From an uncultured Akkermansia sp. (GTDB taxonomy: Bacteria > Verrucomicrobiota > Verrucomicrobiia > Verrucomicrobiales > Akkermansiaceae), in NCBI GenBank assembly GCA_947628035.1, contig CANQYL010000012.1, positions 1 to 36,381 on the forward strand: 36,381 nucleotides of DNA. The letters run 5' to 3'. The notes beneath the pieces are model-generated. The model did no database searches and had not been told where the DNA came from. It saw only the letters and a program-made list of their open reading frames with translations. Made by a program: the position numbers and the translations under genes. Positions 8,608 to 16,266 of the stretch are shown here, one piece after another. Position 1 is the stretch's first letter. Every line of letters starts with the position of its first letter.

Positions 8608-9990
8608 TCATCGGGCGGGTGTTGACTGCACCACAAGTTTAGGACCTTTTTCCCCTGTTTTAATGAAATCCGCTGACGAACCTTCCTTGAGGAAAACGGT
8701 AACGAGAGCATCATCGGCTCCCTTGATGGAAACCTCACCTGAACCGACGAGTGACACCGGGTGATCGGGAGACCCAATGAAGAGCCTCCTACCGCGGGAA
8801 AGTTCCCACGACTGAGGAGCTGTGATCTTCACATCGCAAAGCAGCTCGAGATCGGCTCCCTTCACACGGATCCCCTTGGAACCTACGGCTACCATCGGAT
8901 TAGCCTTCTCCTCCTTGGAAACAATTTTTACGACGCCCCCAGGAGCATCTTCTACCATGATGCCCGCGAAAGCCAGATCTTTCGTCAGCACATTGTTTCC
9001 GCGCAATGAGGACAAATCCCACGAGACCACAGTCTCCTCTCCGGGTAGTTTATTTCCCCACCATGCCGACGGACTGTTCAGCGGAGTATCCGGATCATCA
9101 TTACGGACAACACCCATGGGCATTTTCTGCAACACTGCTACGGCGTACGCGAAGCGCGCTCCAATGGTGAGCTGAGATGCACCATCGTAGTGCACTCCTA
9201 GGGCATCACCTGAGGTAATTTTGGTGAGGTCACGCGTGCGCACAAACCCGATATTTTTCTTTTTTTTGGCGAGTTCTTCCATGAGCATTGCGCTGGTGTT
9301 GCCCTGAGCATCTTCATTGTCCTTCCCGTTCCACGTGGCGCATTGTCCGACCACTGCCAGCTTGAATCCTTTTTTGGCATCCTTGGAGACGCGACTGAGC
9401 AGGTCGAGGAAACGCGACTGGGTCTCCGTGATTTCTATGCCTCGATTTGATTCACCTTGCAGGTAGAGCAACGCGTGCACCTGAGTTTTTCCCTTGAGAG
9501 CGGCAAGAGCAACCTTCACCGTGTTGATGAGGGAAGAGTAGCCCGGGGAGTCACTCAGCCAACAGCTGTTGCCCCCTCCGTCCAGAGAGGCCTTGATGAC
9601 GCAGAGATTCTTGCCATCGCCCGTATGCCAACCGCGGCGTTCCATCATGGAGCAAAAGCCGTACTCCGGGCCCATGCAGAAGTTGCCGGAGGCGGCAGGA
9701 TAACAGGGTTCCTGAGGAGCGACCTGGCTCCATGAGGGATTATGATCAAAGCACTCGCCGGTGTCGCGCACCATGTTACCATTCCAGAGCATCCCTTTGC
9801 TGGAGTACTTTTCAAGTTGTTCAGGCGAGGCCGGCGATCCCTTCACAGCGCCCAAAGAATTGGATTGTCCGGTCAGGATGTACACGTGGTTGGTCGGAAC
9901 TGCCTGAGTGACGCAGCCGAGAAGCCAGCCCACGAGAGCTAACAACGAAATGATTTTTGAAAAAGGGACTGTCATCGATAAATTGCTCAT
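8608..9990 (-). CDS. SGNH-type carbohydrate (sialate O-acetylesterase-like) esterase, lipoprotein
   Basis: A 460-residue predicted lipoprotein. Its signal segment ends in WLLGC with Cys26 as the lipidation site, so it is anchored in the envelope. The catalytic fold is the SGNH/DUF303 (SASA) type. It shows YILTGQSNSLGA with nucleophile Ser43, a YLQGESN block, and GVHYDG with the probable catalytic His267. The family removes acetyl groups from sialic acids or from plant and host glycans. The C-terminal 150 residues look like a beta-rich accessory domain. I chose the ATG at 9990 because it overlaps the preceding stop as ATGA, typical of coupled translation; other ATGs lie at 10014 and 9975. Lying next to a GH84 hexosaminidase, it probably de-acetylates mucin-type glycans, an inference from context. 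Confidence 0.85.
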   Translation of the reverse strand: MSNLSMTVPFSKIISLLALVGWLLGCVTQAVPTNHVYILTGQSNSLGAVKGSPASPEQLEKYSSKGMLWNGNMVRDTGECFDHNPSWSQVAPQEPCYPAASGNFCMGPEYGFCSMMERRGWHTGDGKNLCVIKASLDGGGNSCWLSDSPGYSSLINTVKVALAALKGKTQVHALLYLQGESNRGIEITETQSRFLDLLSRVSKDAKKGFKLAVVGQCATWNGKDNEDAQGNTSAMLMEELAKKKKNIGFVRTRDLTKITSGDALGVHYDGASQLTIGARFAYAVAVLQKMPMGVVRNDDPDTPLNSPSAWWGNKLPGEETVVSWDLSSLRGNNVLTKDLAFAGIMVEDAPGGVVKIVSKEEKANPMVAVGSKGIRVKGADLELLCDVKITAPQSWELSRGRRLFIGSPDHPVSLVGSGEVSIKGADDALVTVFLKEGSSADFIKTGEKGPKLVVQSTPAR

Positions 9991-12470
9991 TTGAAAATAA
10001 CCTCGCCCATCCATTGACCTGCCGCCTGAGGAGCGGTGAGATGGATGTATTTTACCGGTTTTGACAAAATGAAACGGTGAAGATTCTTACCTTTCTCTTG
10101 CCGTTGAAGGGAGGCTCCCTCGATGTTGCTCTTTGCAGAACCCACGACGAGAACCTCCTCTGTCCCGGCGGGGCACGGCAAATGGACATCCACCGCCGCC
10201 TCTCCACAATCGACAAATGTTGTCAAATCACGATCCGTCAGCAATCGGCGAACCTCTTTTTCCTCGTCTACGGAGAGTGCCACCCGAAATTGGGTGAGAG
10301 CGACTTGGTGGGGCGAATCATCTGCCTGGACAAGCCGTACGGCGCAGACAGGCTGCGAAGAAGGATTCTTGAGGGTCAGCTGAGAACCGGCAACAACAGG
10401 CTGAAGGTGAATTCTTTCTCCGGTCGGTGTGATGAGTTCAAGTCGAGCCCATTTCGCTATCTCATCATCTTCCAGATTGACCTCCACGAGATCAAGCCTC
10501 ACCGGATCAGGGAACACGGTCTCTATGAAATTTCCCGGTTGCATGCTATACACCTCCATGACACGGCTGATCTCCACACCGTCGTCTCTCTGTTTGACAT
10601 GAAATGCAGGCGCATCACGTATGTCATGCCTCACAAAGGGAGCGTCCATTTCCCTTATGGCGGGAGAGAACAACTCATCCACCTTCTCACCGCAAAGAGA
10701 GGCGTAAGCCCGCTTGCCCACATAATAAAGCGCCGCTTGCATCGTTGGCGTCAGCGCATAAGATGCCACCTCGACATCTGCCACCGGCGTCTTTCCTGTG
10801 CCGTTCCAGCGTTCCCGCTTGATGCCACGCAGTCGCACGAGAGTCTCCAGCAAACCTCCCAATGGAGGCACGCACTCATCGTCACTTTTTACCAAGCACA
10901 AACGGACAGCCTTGCCTCCGATCTCGCCAGTAAGGGCAAAACTTTCCAACCATGGCTTGATTTCTTCGCTGAGCGCAAGCCCGGCGCTCAACAATCGCAG
11001 CCCGCACTCGCGCATCATGCCATATTCTCCGATGAGTTGCTCTGCCGCGACAGAATCCGGTTTGCCCTCTTTCAAACTTTTGTTAAAAGAATCAGCCACG
11101 TGAGCTGAACGAACAGATTCCTCACGGTCATATCCATGTGTGTTCGGCAGGAGGTAAGAGTTGTGTTCGCAAAAACACTGCATTTCTTTGGAGTATTGCG
11201 GATAGAGGCGACAGATGGCCTGTTCCCATGAGGTTTGTGAATCAAATCGTGTGATATTCCATGTATAATCCGCCACACTGAAGAGTCCTACTTTAGAAGC
11301 CTCCTCCTGTTCCATAGGATTGGCAACGAAGCCTGAAAGTAGTCGTTTCATGTCCGGCACCTGATCCAGACCGTAGGTACGTCCCATAGAAAGACGATTG
11401 GATTTGAAGTCGTTGCACGGCCAGTTCCACCACACGAAGGTAGGACGTCCCAACTGCTCCATTGCCCACTGCTGCCCCTCCATCGTAATATCGTGCACAA
11501 CCGTGTCACCTGTCCAAAGGACAAGAACTTCCGGTGCGAGTCCTTGACCGAGTATTCGGAGATCCTCCTCTTTAGCCCACGAGCGGTTATAGCCCGTGGG
11601 GCAAACGATGAGCTGCTGCGTCACGTCTGGATGCCTACGGATAAAATTCTCCACGACGTGATTGGCAACCTGAACCTGACGCTGAGCTTTGCCGATTTCT
11701 CCTCCCGTATCATCAAAAAGCACCGCAAAATCACGCACCCCAAGGTCGTACATCCACTTCAATTTGCGACAGAGGGCATCCAACTGAACCTTGCCGTCAT
11801 TTTCCTGCCAACGTACAGTATTAGCGGGGTGGACGGCCCAGACAAAACGAACGTGATTGCTTCGAGCACACTCCACGAGATCACGCAGCTCTCGCGCCCT
11901 TTCCGAGGGATAGGGTTTGTAACAGCCCTCACCGTGATGAAAAGGGTCATCTTTAGGGGCGTAAATATAGATATTCATCTTATTGCGCCCACAGAACTCA
12001 ATTTGCGAACGCCGCGCAGCCGCACTCCATGGCGCACCGTAGTAGCCTTCTACGACACCACGGTGAGGCACATCCGGCCAGTCGATCACCTCTCCCATGC
12101 GCAACCGCCCCAGCTTGGCCACCTCAAAAATTTCCATGTCAGGGAATGGATCGCGCTGTGCTGTACCGGCGTTGCTCACCTCATCACTTAACAACTGACT
12201 GAGGGTTTGTTTTGCATAGTAGAGACCATCCTCATCGTTAGCCCACACCTCAAGTTTCCCTGCAGTGATGAGCAGAGCATAGGCTCCGACGACATCGGCC
12301 GGCAACTTGTTCCATATACATCCGCCGCAAGACGAATCGCGCAAGTGAATCACGCTCGAATTCACATGAGTCATCCCTCCACTCAGAGCAATTTTCCGGG
12401 GGACGGGATAGACCACAGAAGGCTCCGCCGCGCGGCTCATGAAAAAACTCATCAGCATCATCGTCACCAT
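9987..12470 (-). CDS. GH84 beta-N-acetylglucosaminidase, secreted
   Basis: An 827-residue glycoside hydrolase. It has a short hydrophobic N-terminus resembling a signal peptide, then a GH20_N/GH84-type N-domain (YPVPRKIALSGG, then DGLYYAKQTL), then the catalytic domain. The catalytic signatures are RGVVEGYYGAPWS, YIYAPKDDPFH and FAVLFDDTGG, where the Asp-Asp pair (253-254 with this start) matches the substrate-assisted catalytic pair of the family. A helical bundle and a beta-rich C-terminus follow. The enzyme removes terminal beta-linked GlcNAc, for example from mucin O-glycans or O-GlcNAc proteins. The start at 12470 gives a signal-like segment 20 bases after the upstream gene. An in-frame ATG at 12524 would overlap the HAD gene but add a charged leader. 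It is in an operon with an esterase and a phosphatase. Confidence 0.92.
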   Translation of the reverse strand: MVTMMLMSFFMSRAAEPSVVYPVPRKIALSGGMTHVNSSVIHLRDSSCGGCIWNKLPADVVGAYALLITAGKLEVWANDEDGLYYAKQTLSQLLSDEVSNAGTAQRDPFPDMEIFEVAKLGRLRMGEVIDWPDVPHRGVVEGYYGAPWSAAARRSQIEFCGRNKMNIYIYAPKDDPFHHGEGCYKPYPSERARELRDLVECARSNHVRFVWAVHPANTVRWQENDGKVQLDALCRKLKWMYDLGVRDFAVLFDDTGGEIGKAQRQVQVANHVVENFIRRHPDVTQQLIVCPTGYNRSWAKEEDLRILGQGLAPEVLVLWTGDTVVHDITMEGQQWAMEQLGRPTFVWWNWPCNDFKSNRLSMGRTYGLDQVPDMKRLLSGFVANPMEQEEASKVGLFSVADYTWNITRFDSQTSWEQAICRLYPQYSKEMQCFCEHNSYLLPNTHGYDREESVRSAHVADSFNKSLKEGKPDSVAAEQLIGEYGMMRECGLRLLSAGLALSEEIKPWLESFALTGEIGGKAVRLCLVKSDDECVPPLGGLLETLVRLRGIKRERWNGTGKTPVADVEVASYALTPTMQAALYYVGKRAYASLCGEKVDELFSPAIREMDAPFVRHDIRDAPAFHVKQRDDGVEISRVMEVYSMQPGNFIETVFPDPVRLDLVEVNLEDDEIAKWARLELITPTGERIHLQPVVAGSQLTLKNPSSQPVCAVRLVQADDSPHQVALTQFRVALSVDEEKEVRRLLTDRDLTTFVDCGEAAVDVHLPCPAGTEEVLVVGSAKSNIEGASLQRQEKGKNLHRFILSKPVKYIHLTAPQAAGQWMGEVIFK

Positions 12471-12490
12471 GGTTATGTTTTGAAAAGCTC

Positions 12491-13153
12491 TCACGGTGTC
12501 ATCAGGTTTTTCACCAAGGTACAAAGTTCACTCACATGAGTGAGGCGGAAATCCGGTTTGAGAGCGAGACATTCCTCGCGCCACCGCTTTGCCTCCGTCG
12601 CCCAGGCAGCATTGATGATGCGAACGCCCGCCTCGTGCGCCATACGGATATCACTGGGCATATCTCCCACGTAAATGATCTCGGAGGCAGAGAGCTTCCA
12701 AGTATCCAGGAGTGAGGTGAGCTGCTCAGCCTTGTTGTTGTGGGTCGGAGTTCCGTAGAGCACTTGTTGGAAGGAATTTTCCATACCGTAGCGACAAAGG
12801 GTAGGAAGCGCCGTGTAGTGTTCTTTCCCGGTGATGACAGCGAGGAGCAATCCCATGCTACGAAATTCCGCCAAGGCCTCGCGCATACCCTCTACAGGTC
12901 CGGGAGCCATGCGATTATGCAACCTTTCATAGACCTCCACCAATGTCGCAATCGGGAGTCGTTCATCCTCCGGATCCATCCCCAAAAGTTGTCCCAACAC
13001 CCCCCTATCGCTCACACCAAACTTCTCTTCCACTTCCCGAGCACTCGGCAGCCACCCCGTTAATTCCTGTGTGCAGCGGCGATACGCCTCCACGCACAAT
13101 GAATGGGTATCCCCCAATGTCCCGTCCATATCGAATGTTAAAGCTCGCAACAT
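12491..13153 (-). CDS. HAD-family phosphatase (phosphoglycolate phosphatase-like)
   Basis: A 220-residue protein with the haloacid dehalogenase motifs in order: FDMDGTLGD (nucleophile Asp and acid/base Asp) at the N-terminus, VITGKE (motif II Thr), NNKAEQ (motif III Lys) and VGDMPSDIRMAHEAG (motif IV acidic pair). A helical cap lies between motifs I and II. The type is close to Gph/PGMB-like sugar phosphatases, but the substrate cannot be read from sequence. An upstream extension of the frame to 13345 exists, but the start at 13153 puts the nucleophile motif at the usual distance and fits the promoter about 10 bases upstream. It is the first gene of the operon with GH84 and the esterase. Confidence 0.9.
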   Translation of the reverse strand: MLRALTFDMDGTLGDTHSLCVEAYRRCTQELTGWLPSAREVEEKFGVSDRGVLGQLLGMDPEDERLPIATLVEVYERLHNRMAPGPVEGMREALAEFRSMGLLLAVITGKEHYTALPTLCRYGMENSFQQVLYGTPTHNNKAEQLTSLLDTWKLSASEIIYVGDMPSDIRMAHEAGVRIINAAWATEAKRWREECLALKPDFRLTHVSELCTLVKNLMTP

Positions 13154-13169
13154 ACGCACTATCCGCTGG

Positions 13170-13198
13170 ATGGTACCACAAAATTCACTCATCATCAA
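13170..13198 (-). promoter_or_regulatory. Promoter for the HAD-GH84-esterase operon
   Basis: On the minus strand TTGATG (13198-13193) and TACCAT (13175-13170) are 17 bases apart. The expected transcription start is about 13163, giving a leader of only about 10 bases before the ATG at 13153. Confidence 0.7.
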
Positions 13199-13269
13199 GC
13201 TTCCATCATGACTTCTTCCGTGTTCTCGCACCAAAATTTGCTTTTCAAGGCAGAGAGGAGAATGATATA

Positions 13270-14121
13270 ATGCATGCGCCGAAGAGCTATGCCATGTTAG
13301 AAAATAAACGCCGCACCAAGGAGCGCAAACCCGTGGAGAAAGCATCTCCCTGGGGGAGCCTGCTTCGTCGCTCTTCGCGGGAAGCCCCTTCGCGCAATCT
13401 CCTTCCGGAAGATGACAACGAGACCGGTTATATGGGGGGGAGAGACTCTGGATACACGAGGAACCTTTGGAGTCGCCTCAATTTCTGGTCAATCTTTGCA
13501 ACCGCCATCTTTCTGCTGTTCGCAGGGAGCGTGGTTTTTCTCGTTATACAGATGTGGAACCCGCAAGACACGAGCGATATAGCTGGTTTCTCGGACAAGG
13601 GAGCTCCAAAGGATCTCACGCTAGCCCTCAAAAATGCGGGGGGGGCGGAAATTTCTTTCACTGAAGGTGAAATCAACCGCTACCTAAGAGACTCCTGCAG
13701 TATGCGCCAGGGGGGGATATTCTCTCTCATTGCCCACGAACACGGTACAGCCATACGTATTCAAGACGGATACGCAGAATTAGTAATCGATCGTCTGCTG
13801 AGTACTCACCTGCACCAGACGACGTCCGTATACCTGAGCTTTGCGCGCGCGATGCGCGACGGGGTACCCGCACTGCGTGTTGATTTTCGTGGAGGCCCCC
13901 CCATACTGGGTTCTCTGCCGTGTGGCGGGAGCATCGGGAAGGCAAATATGCCTCAGAGACTGATGGAGATGCTCCGTCCCGCTTTCAAAACCATGCTGGA
14001 CTGCTACCCCGATTTCCTGCGTCTTGTTGAGCAGTACGGGTACTACCCGGAATTCACCGCAGGTCGTAACGGCGAGGAAGGACGTGTTCGCCTCATTCCC
14101 TTTTCTTCTTCCCCTTTTTGA
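13270..14121 (+). CDS. Bitopic membrane protein of unknown function
   Basis: A 283-residue protein starting at an ATG with a good upstream ribosome site (AGGAG at 13256-13260). Residues 1-70 are basic and proline-rich (RRTKERKPVEK, LLRRSSREAP), probably cytoplasmic. One membrane helix spans about 72-95 (FATAIFLLFAGSVVFLVI). The remaining 185 residues should be periplasmic and contain ISFTEGEINRYLRDS, resembling the start of lipid-binding-like envelope domains, though I cannot confirm this. It has no catalytic signature. It is 28 bases before the acyltransferase gene and probably co-transcribed, suggesting an envelope role. An open extension back to 12943 exists but overlaps the opposite-strand HAD gene and lacks a start signal. 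Confidence 0.75.
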   Translation: MHAPKSYAMLENKRRTKERKPVEKASPWGSLLRRSSREAPSRNLLPEDDNETGYMGGRDSGYTRNLWSRLNFWSIFATAIFLLFAGSVVFLVIQMWNPQDTSDIAGFSDKGAPKDLTLALKNAGGAEISFTEGEINRYLRDSCSMRQGGIFSLIAHEHGTAIRIQDGYAELVIDRLLSTHLHQTTSVYLSFARAMRDGVPALRVDFRGGPPILGSLPCGGSIGKANMPQRLMEMLRPAFKTMLDCYPDFLRLVEQYGYYPEFTAGRNGEEGRVRLIPFSSSPF

Positions 14122-14149
14122 CACACCGAAAGCTTTACCCTCAAGCGCC

Positions 14150-15583
14150 ATGACGGAACCTCCCACGGATGAATCAAGTAACGTACCGAAAAAAACAGAG
14201 GCATCCTTGTTTCATTACGTTTCTTATTACCTCTACAAACTGCTATGCATTTTCCTCAAATGCACGGACGTTCGATTGGTAGCTCTGAGCGGAAGATGCC
14301 TGGGCTACATCGTATGGGTCTGTGCGTCTCGGCGACGGCGTATCGTGGCTCGCAACCTGCGCATCGTGATTGATCCGACCCTGCGCGGACGCAAGCTATC
14401 TTCCATGATTCGTCGCAACATGGTTCGTACCACGATGAACCTTGCTTGTTCCCTCAAAACGGGACTCATGAAGCAACGAGAAATGGAAAAGTTCATCCAC
14501 GTGGAAGGAGGAGAACATTTTGAGCATTGTGGATCGAACGGCCATACCGTGGTCTCCTGCATTCCTCACGCCGGCAACTGGGAGGTACTCGCCCGCATCC
14601 GTCCCCTGTTCCACCGAGTGCCTCGTTACGCCTCCATGTACCGACGCCTCGCCAATCCGCTTCTGGAAGAGTTTGTGTATCAATCTCGTACTCGCTACGG
14701 GTGTGAGATGTATAGCAAAGAAGATGGACTGAAGGAGATACTTAAACTGGCGCATAACGGTGGATTGCTGGGCGTACTCAGTGATCAATTTACGGCAGAG
14801 GGCATCTATGTGCCCTACTTCGGAAAGGTGACGGGGGTAACTCCCCTGCCCGCCCTCATTTACAAACGCTGTAAGGGCAAAGGACATCTCTTCTCCGTAT
14901 TCACCCGCAACACGGCACTTGGGCACTGGGATGCCGTACTGGGACGCGAGATCTACCTCCCGGAGAATTGCGAATCTCTCCCCTCCATTACCATGCAGGT
15001 GAATCTCGCTCTGGAAGAATGCCAAAACGAAAATATTTTGGATGGTCTATGGATGCACCACCGCTGGAAAACGACCGACCTGATAGCCCCGGAGATGGAC
15101 GACGACACGAAGGAGGCTGTGCGCACTTATGCACGGCTGCCTTTCCGCATGATCGTGGTATCTCCAGAAGATTTGGTGGCAGCCGAAGAATTGACCGAGG
15201 TCGTGCAAATTCTGGCATCGTGTCGCCCGGATGCTGAGGTTACCCTGTTATGCCCCGGGGAACAACTCCCCTTCTGGCAGGGGAAATATGGGGTGGCTCG
15301 CGTCATCTGCTCTGATTCTGCCGCACATGCCTATCGGATTCTGGACTCATACGATGTTTACAAACGCGGTCCATTTGACGTCCTCTTCATGTTTGGCGGC
15401 AGCAGGAAGTTGTGGAGAAAGCTTACTGCGTTTTTCCCTCTGCACGTAGTTGGATGGGATGACCACGAACTGGCTCGCAAATTCCGCACCCGTTACAAAC
15501 GAAGTAGCTCCTCTGCCTTTCCCACAAAGAAAGAATACATGACTGCTCTAAAGGAGTATCATCACATCGCCGCTCCGTCTTGA
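14150..15583 (+). CDS. LpxL/HtrB-type acyltransferase fused to GT9-like C-terminal half
   Basis: A 477-residue protein. Residues 20-310 match lipid A late acyltransferases, which add a secondary acyl chain to lipid A at the inner membrane. They show PHAGNWE with the His140-x4-Glu145 catalytic pair, GGLLGVLSDQ, and WMHHRWK near 301-307. An N-terminal hydrophobic stretch around 25-57 anchors it. Residues 330-445 (MIVVSPEDLVAAEELTEVV, then DAEVTLLCP and GVARVICSD) resemble the N-terminal Rossmann half of GT9 heptosyltransferases. No second GT9 half is seen, so the unit may be a regulatory or donor-less remnant. A typical LpxL is about 300 residues. The ATG at 14150 is preferred over an open extension to 14024 that overlaps the preceding gene. 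No Shine-Dalgarno is visible. Confidence 0.85.
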   Translation: MTEPPTDESSNVPKKTEASLFHYVSYYLYKLLCIFLKCTDVRLVALSGRCLGYIVWVCASRRRRIVARNLRIVIDPTLRGRKLSSMIRRNMVRTTMNLACSLKTGLMKQREMEKFIHVEGGEHFEHCGSNGHTVVSCIPHAGNWEVLARIRPLFHRVPRYASMYRRLANPLLEEFVYQSRTRYGCEMYSKEDGLKEILKLAHNGGLLGVLSDQFTAEGIYVPYFGKVTGVTPLPALIYKRCKGKGHLFSVFTRNTALGHWDAVLGREIYLPENCESLPSITMQVNLALEECQNENILDGLWMHHRWKTTDLIAPEMDDDTKEAVRTYARLPFRMIVVSPEDLVAAEELTEVVQILASCRPDAEVTLLCPGEQLPFWQGKYGVARVICSDSAAHAYRILDSYDVYKRGPFDVLFMFGGSRKLWRKLTAFFPLHVVGWDDHELARKFRTRYKRSSSSAFPTKKEYMTALKEYHHIAAPS

Positions 15584-15837
15584 ATGAAGACGCGATGCTG
15601 GTTGATACTCACGCAGATTTGATGCGTAAAATCAAGTTTTATGCCCCGTCTTCGGTGGAAGAGTAAATGTGTACAACTATTGCAAAAAGTTCAGTCCCAT
15701 AAATTGCATCGAATATATTTGTACGAAAGAATATTGAAAAAAACGGTTAAATTTGAGAAGAAAAAATTCAATTGACATACGGGTTGTGCTATGATTAGAT
15801 AGATTCGCTTACCAGATAACATATTAAGCGTACCTAA
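15584..15837 (+). other. AT-rich spacer upstream of the AP2-like gene
   Basis: A 254-base spacer that becomes AT-rich from about 15650. A TTGACA (15772-15777) lies near a -10-like TATGAT (15790-15795), but only 12 bases apart. A TTCAAT at 15767 gives the right 17-base spacing to the same -10. A rightward promoter is therefore likely, but its exact -35 is unclear. A short open frame of about 28 codons (15580-15666, ending MLVDTHADLMRKIKFYAPSS..E) follows the acyltransferase stop. It looks protein-like but is too short to claim. Confidence 0.4.
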
Positions 15838-16146
15838 ATGCCAAAAAGAACAAAGAGAAGAAGATCAGACAAGAACCTGACGAGATACACCCGTGAGAAG
15901 ACTTCATTTTTAGGCTGGCGAGTTAGCATCAGCCGCGAGGGGTCTATGTTCACGAAGTACCTGCCGGATCGCACTTACGGTGGGGAGGAGGGAGCAAAAA
16001 AAGCAGCGATACAACTCCGTGATGAAATACTGGAGGCGTGTTCCAAGCGCTCTCCTAAAGAGGTACTGGAAGAGTATCGCGCTCTATATGCACCCAAAAA
16101 GAAACTCAAGGACGAAAGTGACTCTGCCGTGGACGTCCTCGAATAA
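15838..16146 (+). CDS. Small AP2-like DNA-binding protein
   Basis: A 102-residue protein with a basic N-terminus (KRTKRRRSDK) and a middle segment, GWRVSISREGSMFTKYLP then YGGEEGAKKAAIQLRDEIL. This has the layout of bacterial AP2/ERF-like DNA-binding domains: three strands with Arg residues, a Gly-Gly turn, then one helix. In bacteria and phages such domains often accompany homing endonucleases or integrases, but here no nuclease or integrase domain is attached. The protein is nearly all domain plus a short charged tail, so it could be a stand-alone regulator or a leftover of a mobile gene. It sits alone between an acyltransferase gene and the M16 peptidase gene, in AT-rich surroundings. The family assignment is by eye. 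Confidence 0.65.
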   Translation: MPKRTKRRRSDKNLTRYTREKTSFLGWRVSISREGSMFTKYLPDRTYGGEEGAKKAAIQLRDEILEACSKRSPKEVLEEYRALYAPKKKLKDESDSAVDVLE

Positions 16147-16266
16147 AGGAGGGGTGTTCGTGGAAGAGATTCGAATCCGATAAATCAGAAAAATATCACG
16201 CCGAGAGGTGTAAGGGTCTACGTCCTACCGTTTCCTGCGGTGCAGGGGACTGACGAAAAAGGCGGA
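16147..16266. other. Convergent spacer with small hairpin
   Basis: This 120-base gap lies between convergent genes. It contains an inverted repeat CCTGC-GGT-GCAGG (16234-16246) that can be extended with wobble pairs. No T-run follows on either strand, so I do not call it an intrinsic terminator. No gene is seen. Confidence 0.35.

Noticed and set aside
10077-11108. Long open frame on the plus strand inside the GH84 gene
   Set aside because: It is antisense to a strongly supported glycosidase gene and has composition typical of a shadow frame.
12943-13269. N-terminal extension of the 13270 gene
   Set aside because: It lies antisense to the HAD gene and its promoter, and a good ribosome site and ATG are at 13270.
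16234-16246. Hairpin after the AP2-like gene as an intrinsic terminator
   Set aside because: The stem is 5 bp with no T-run on either strand.
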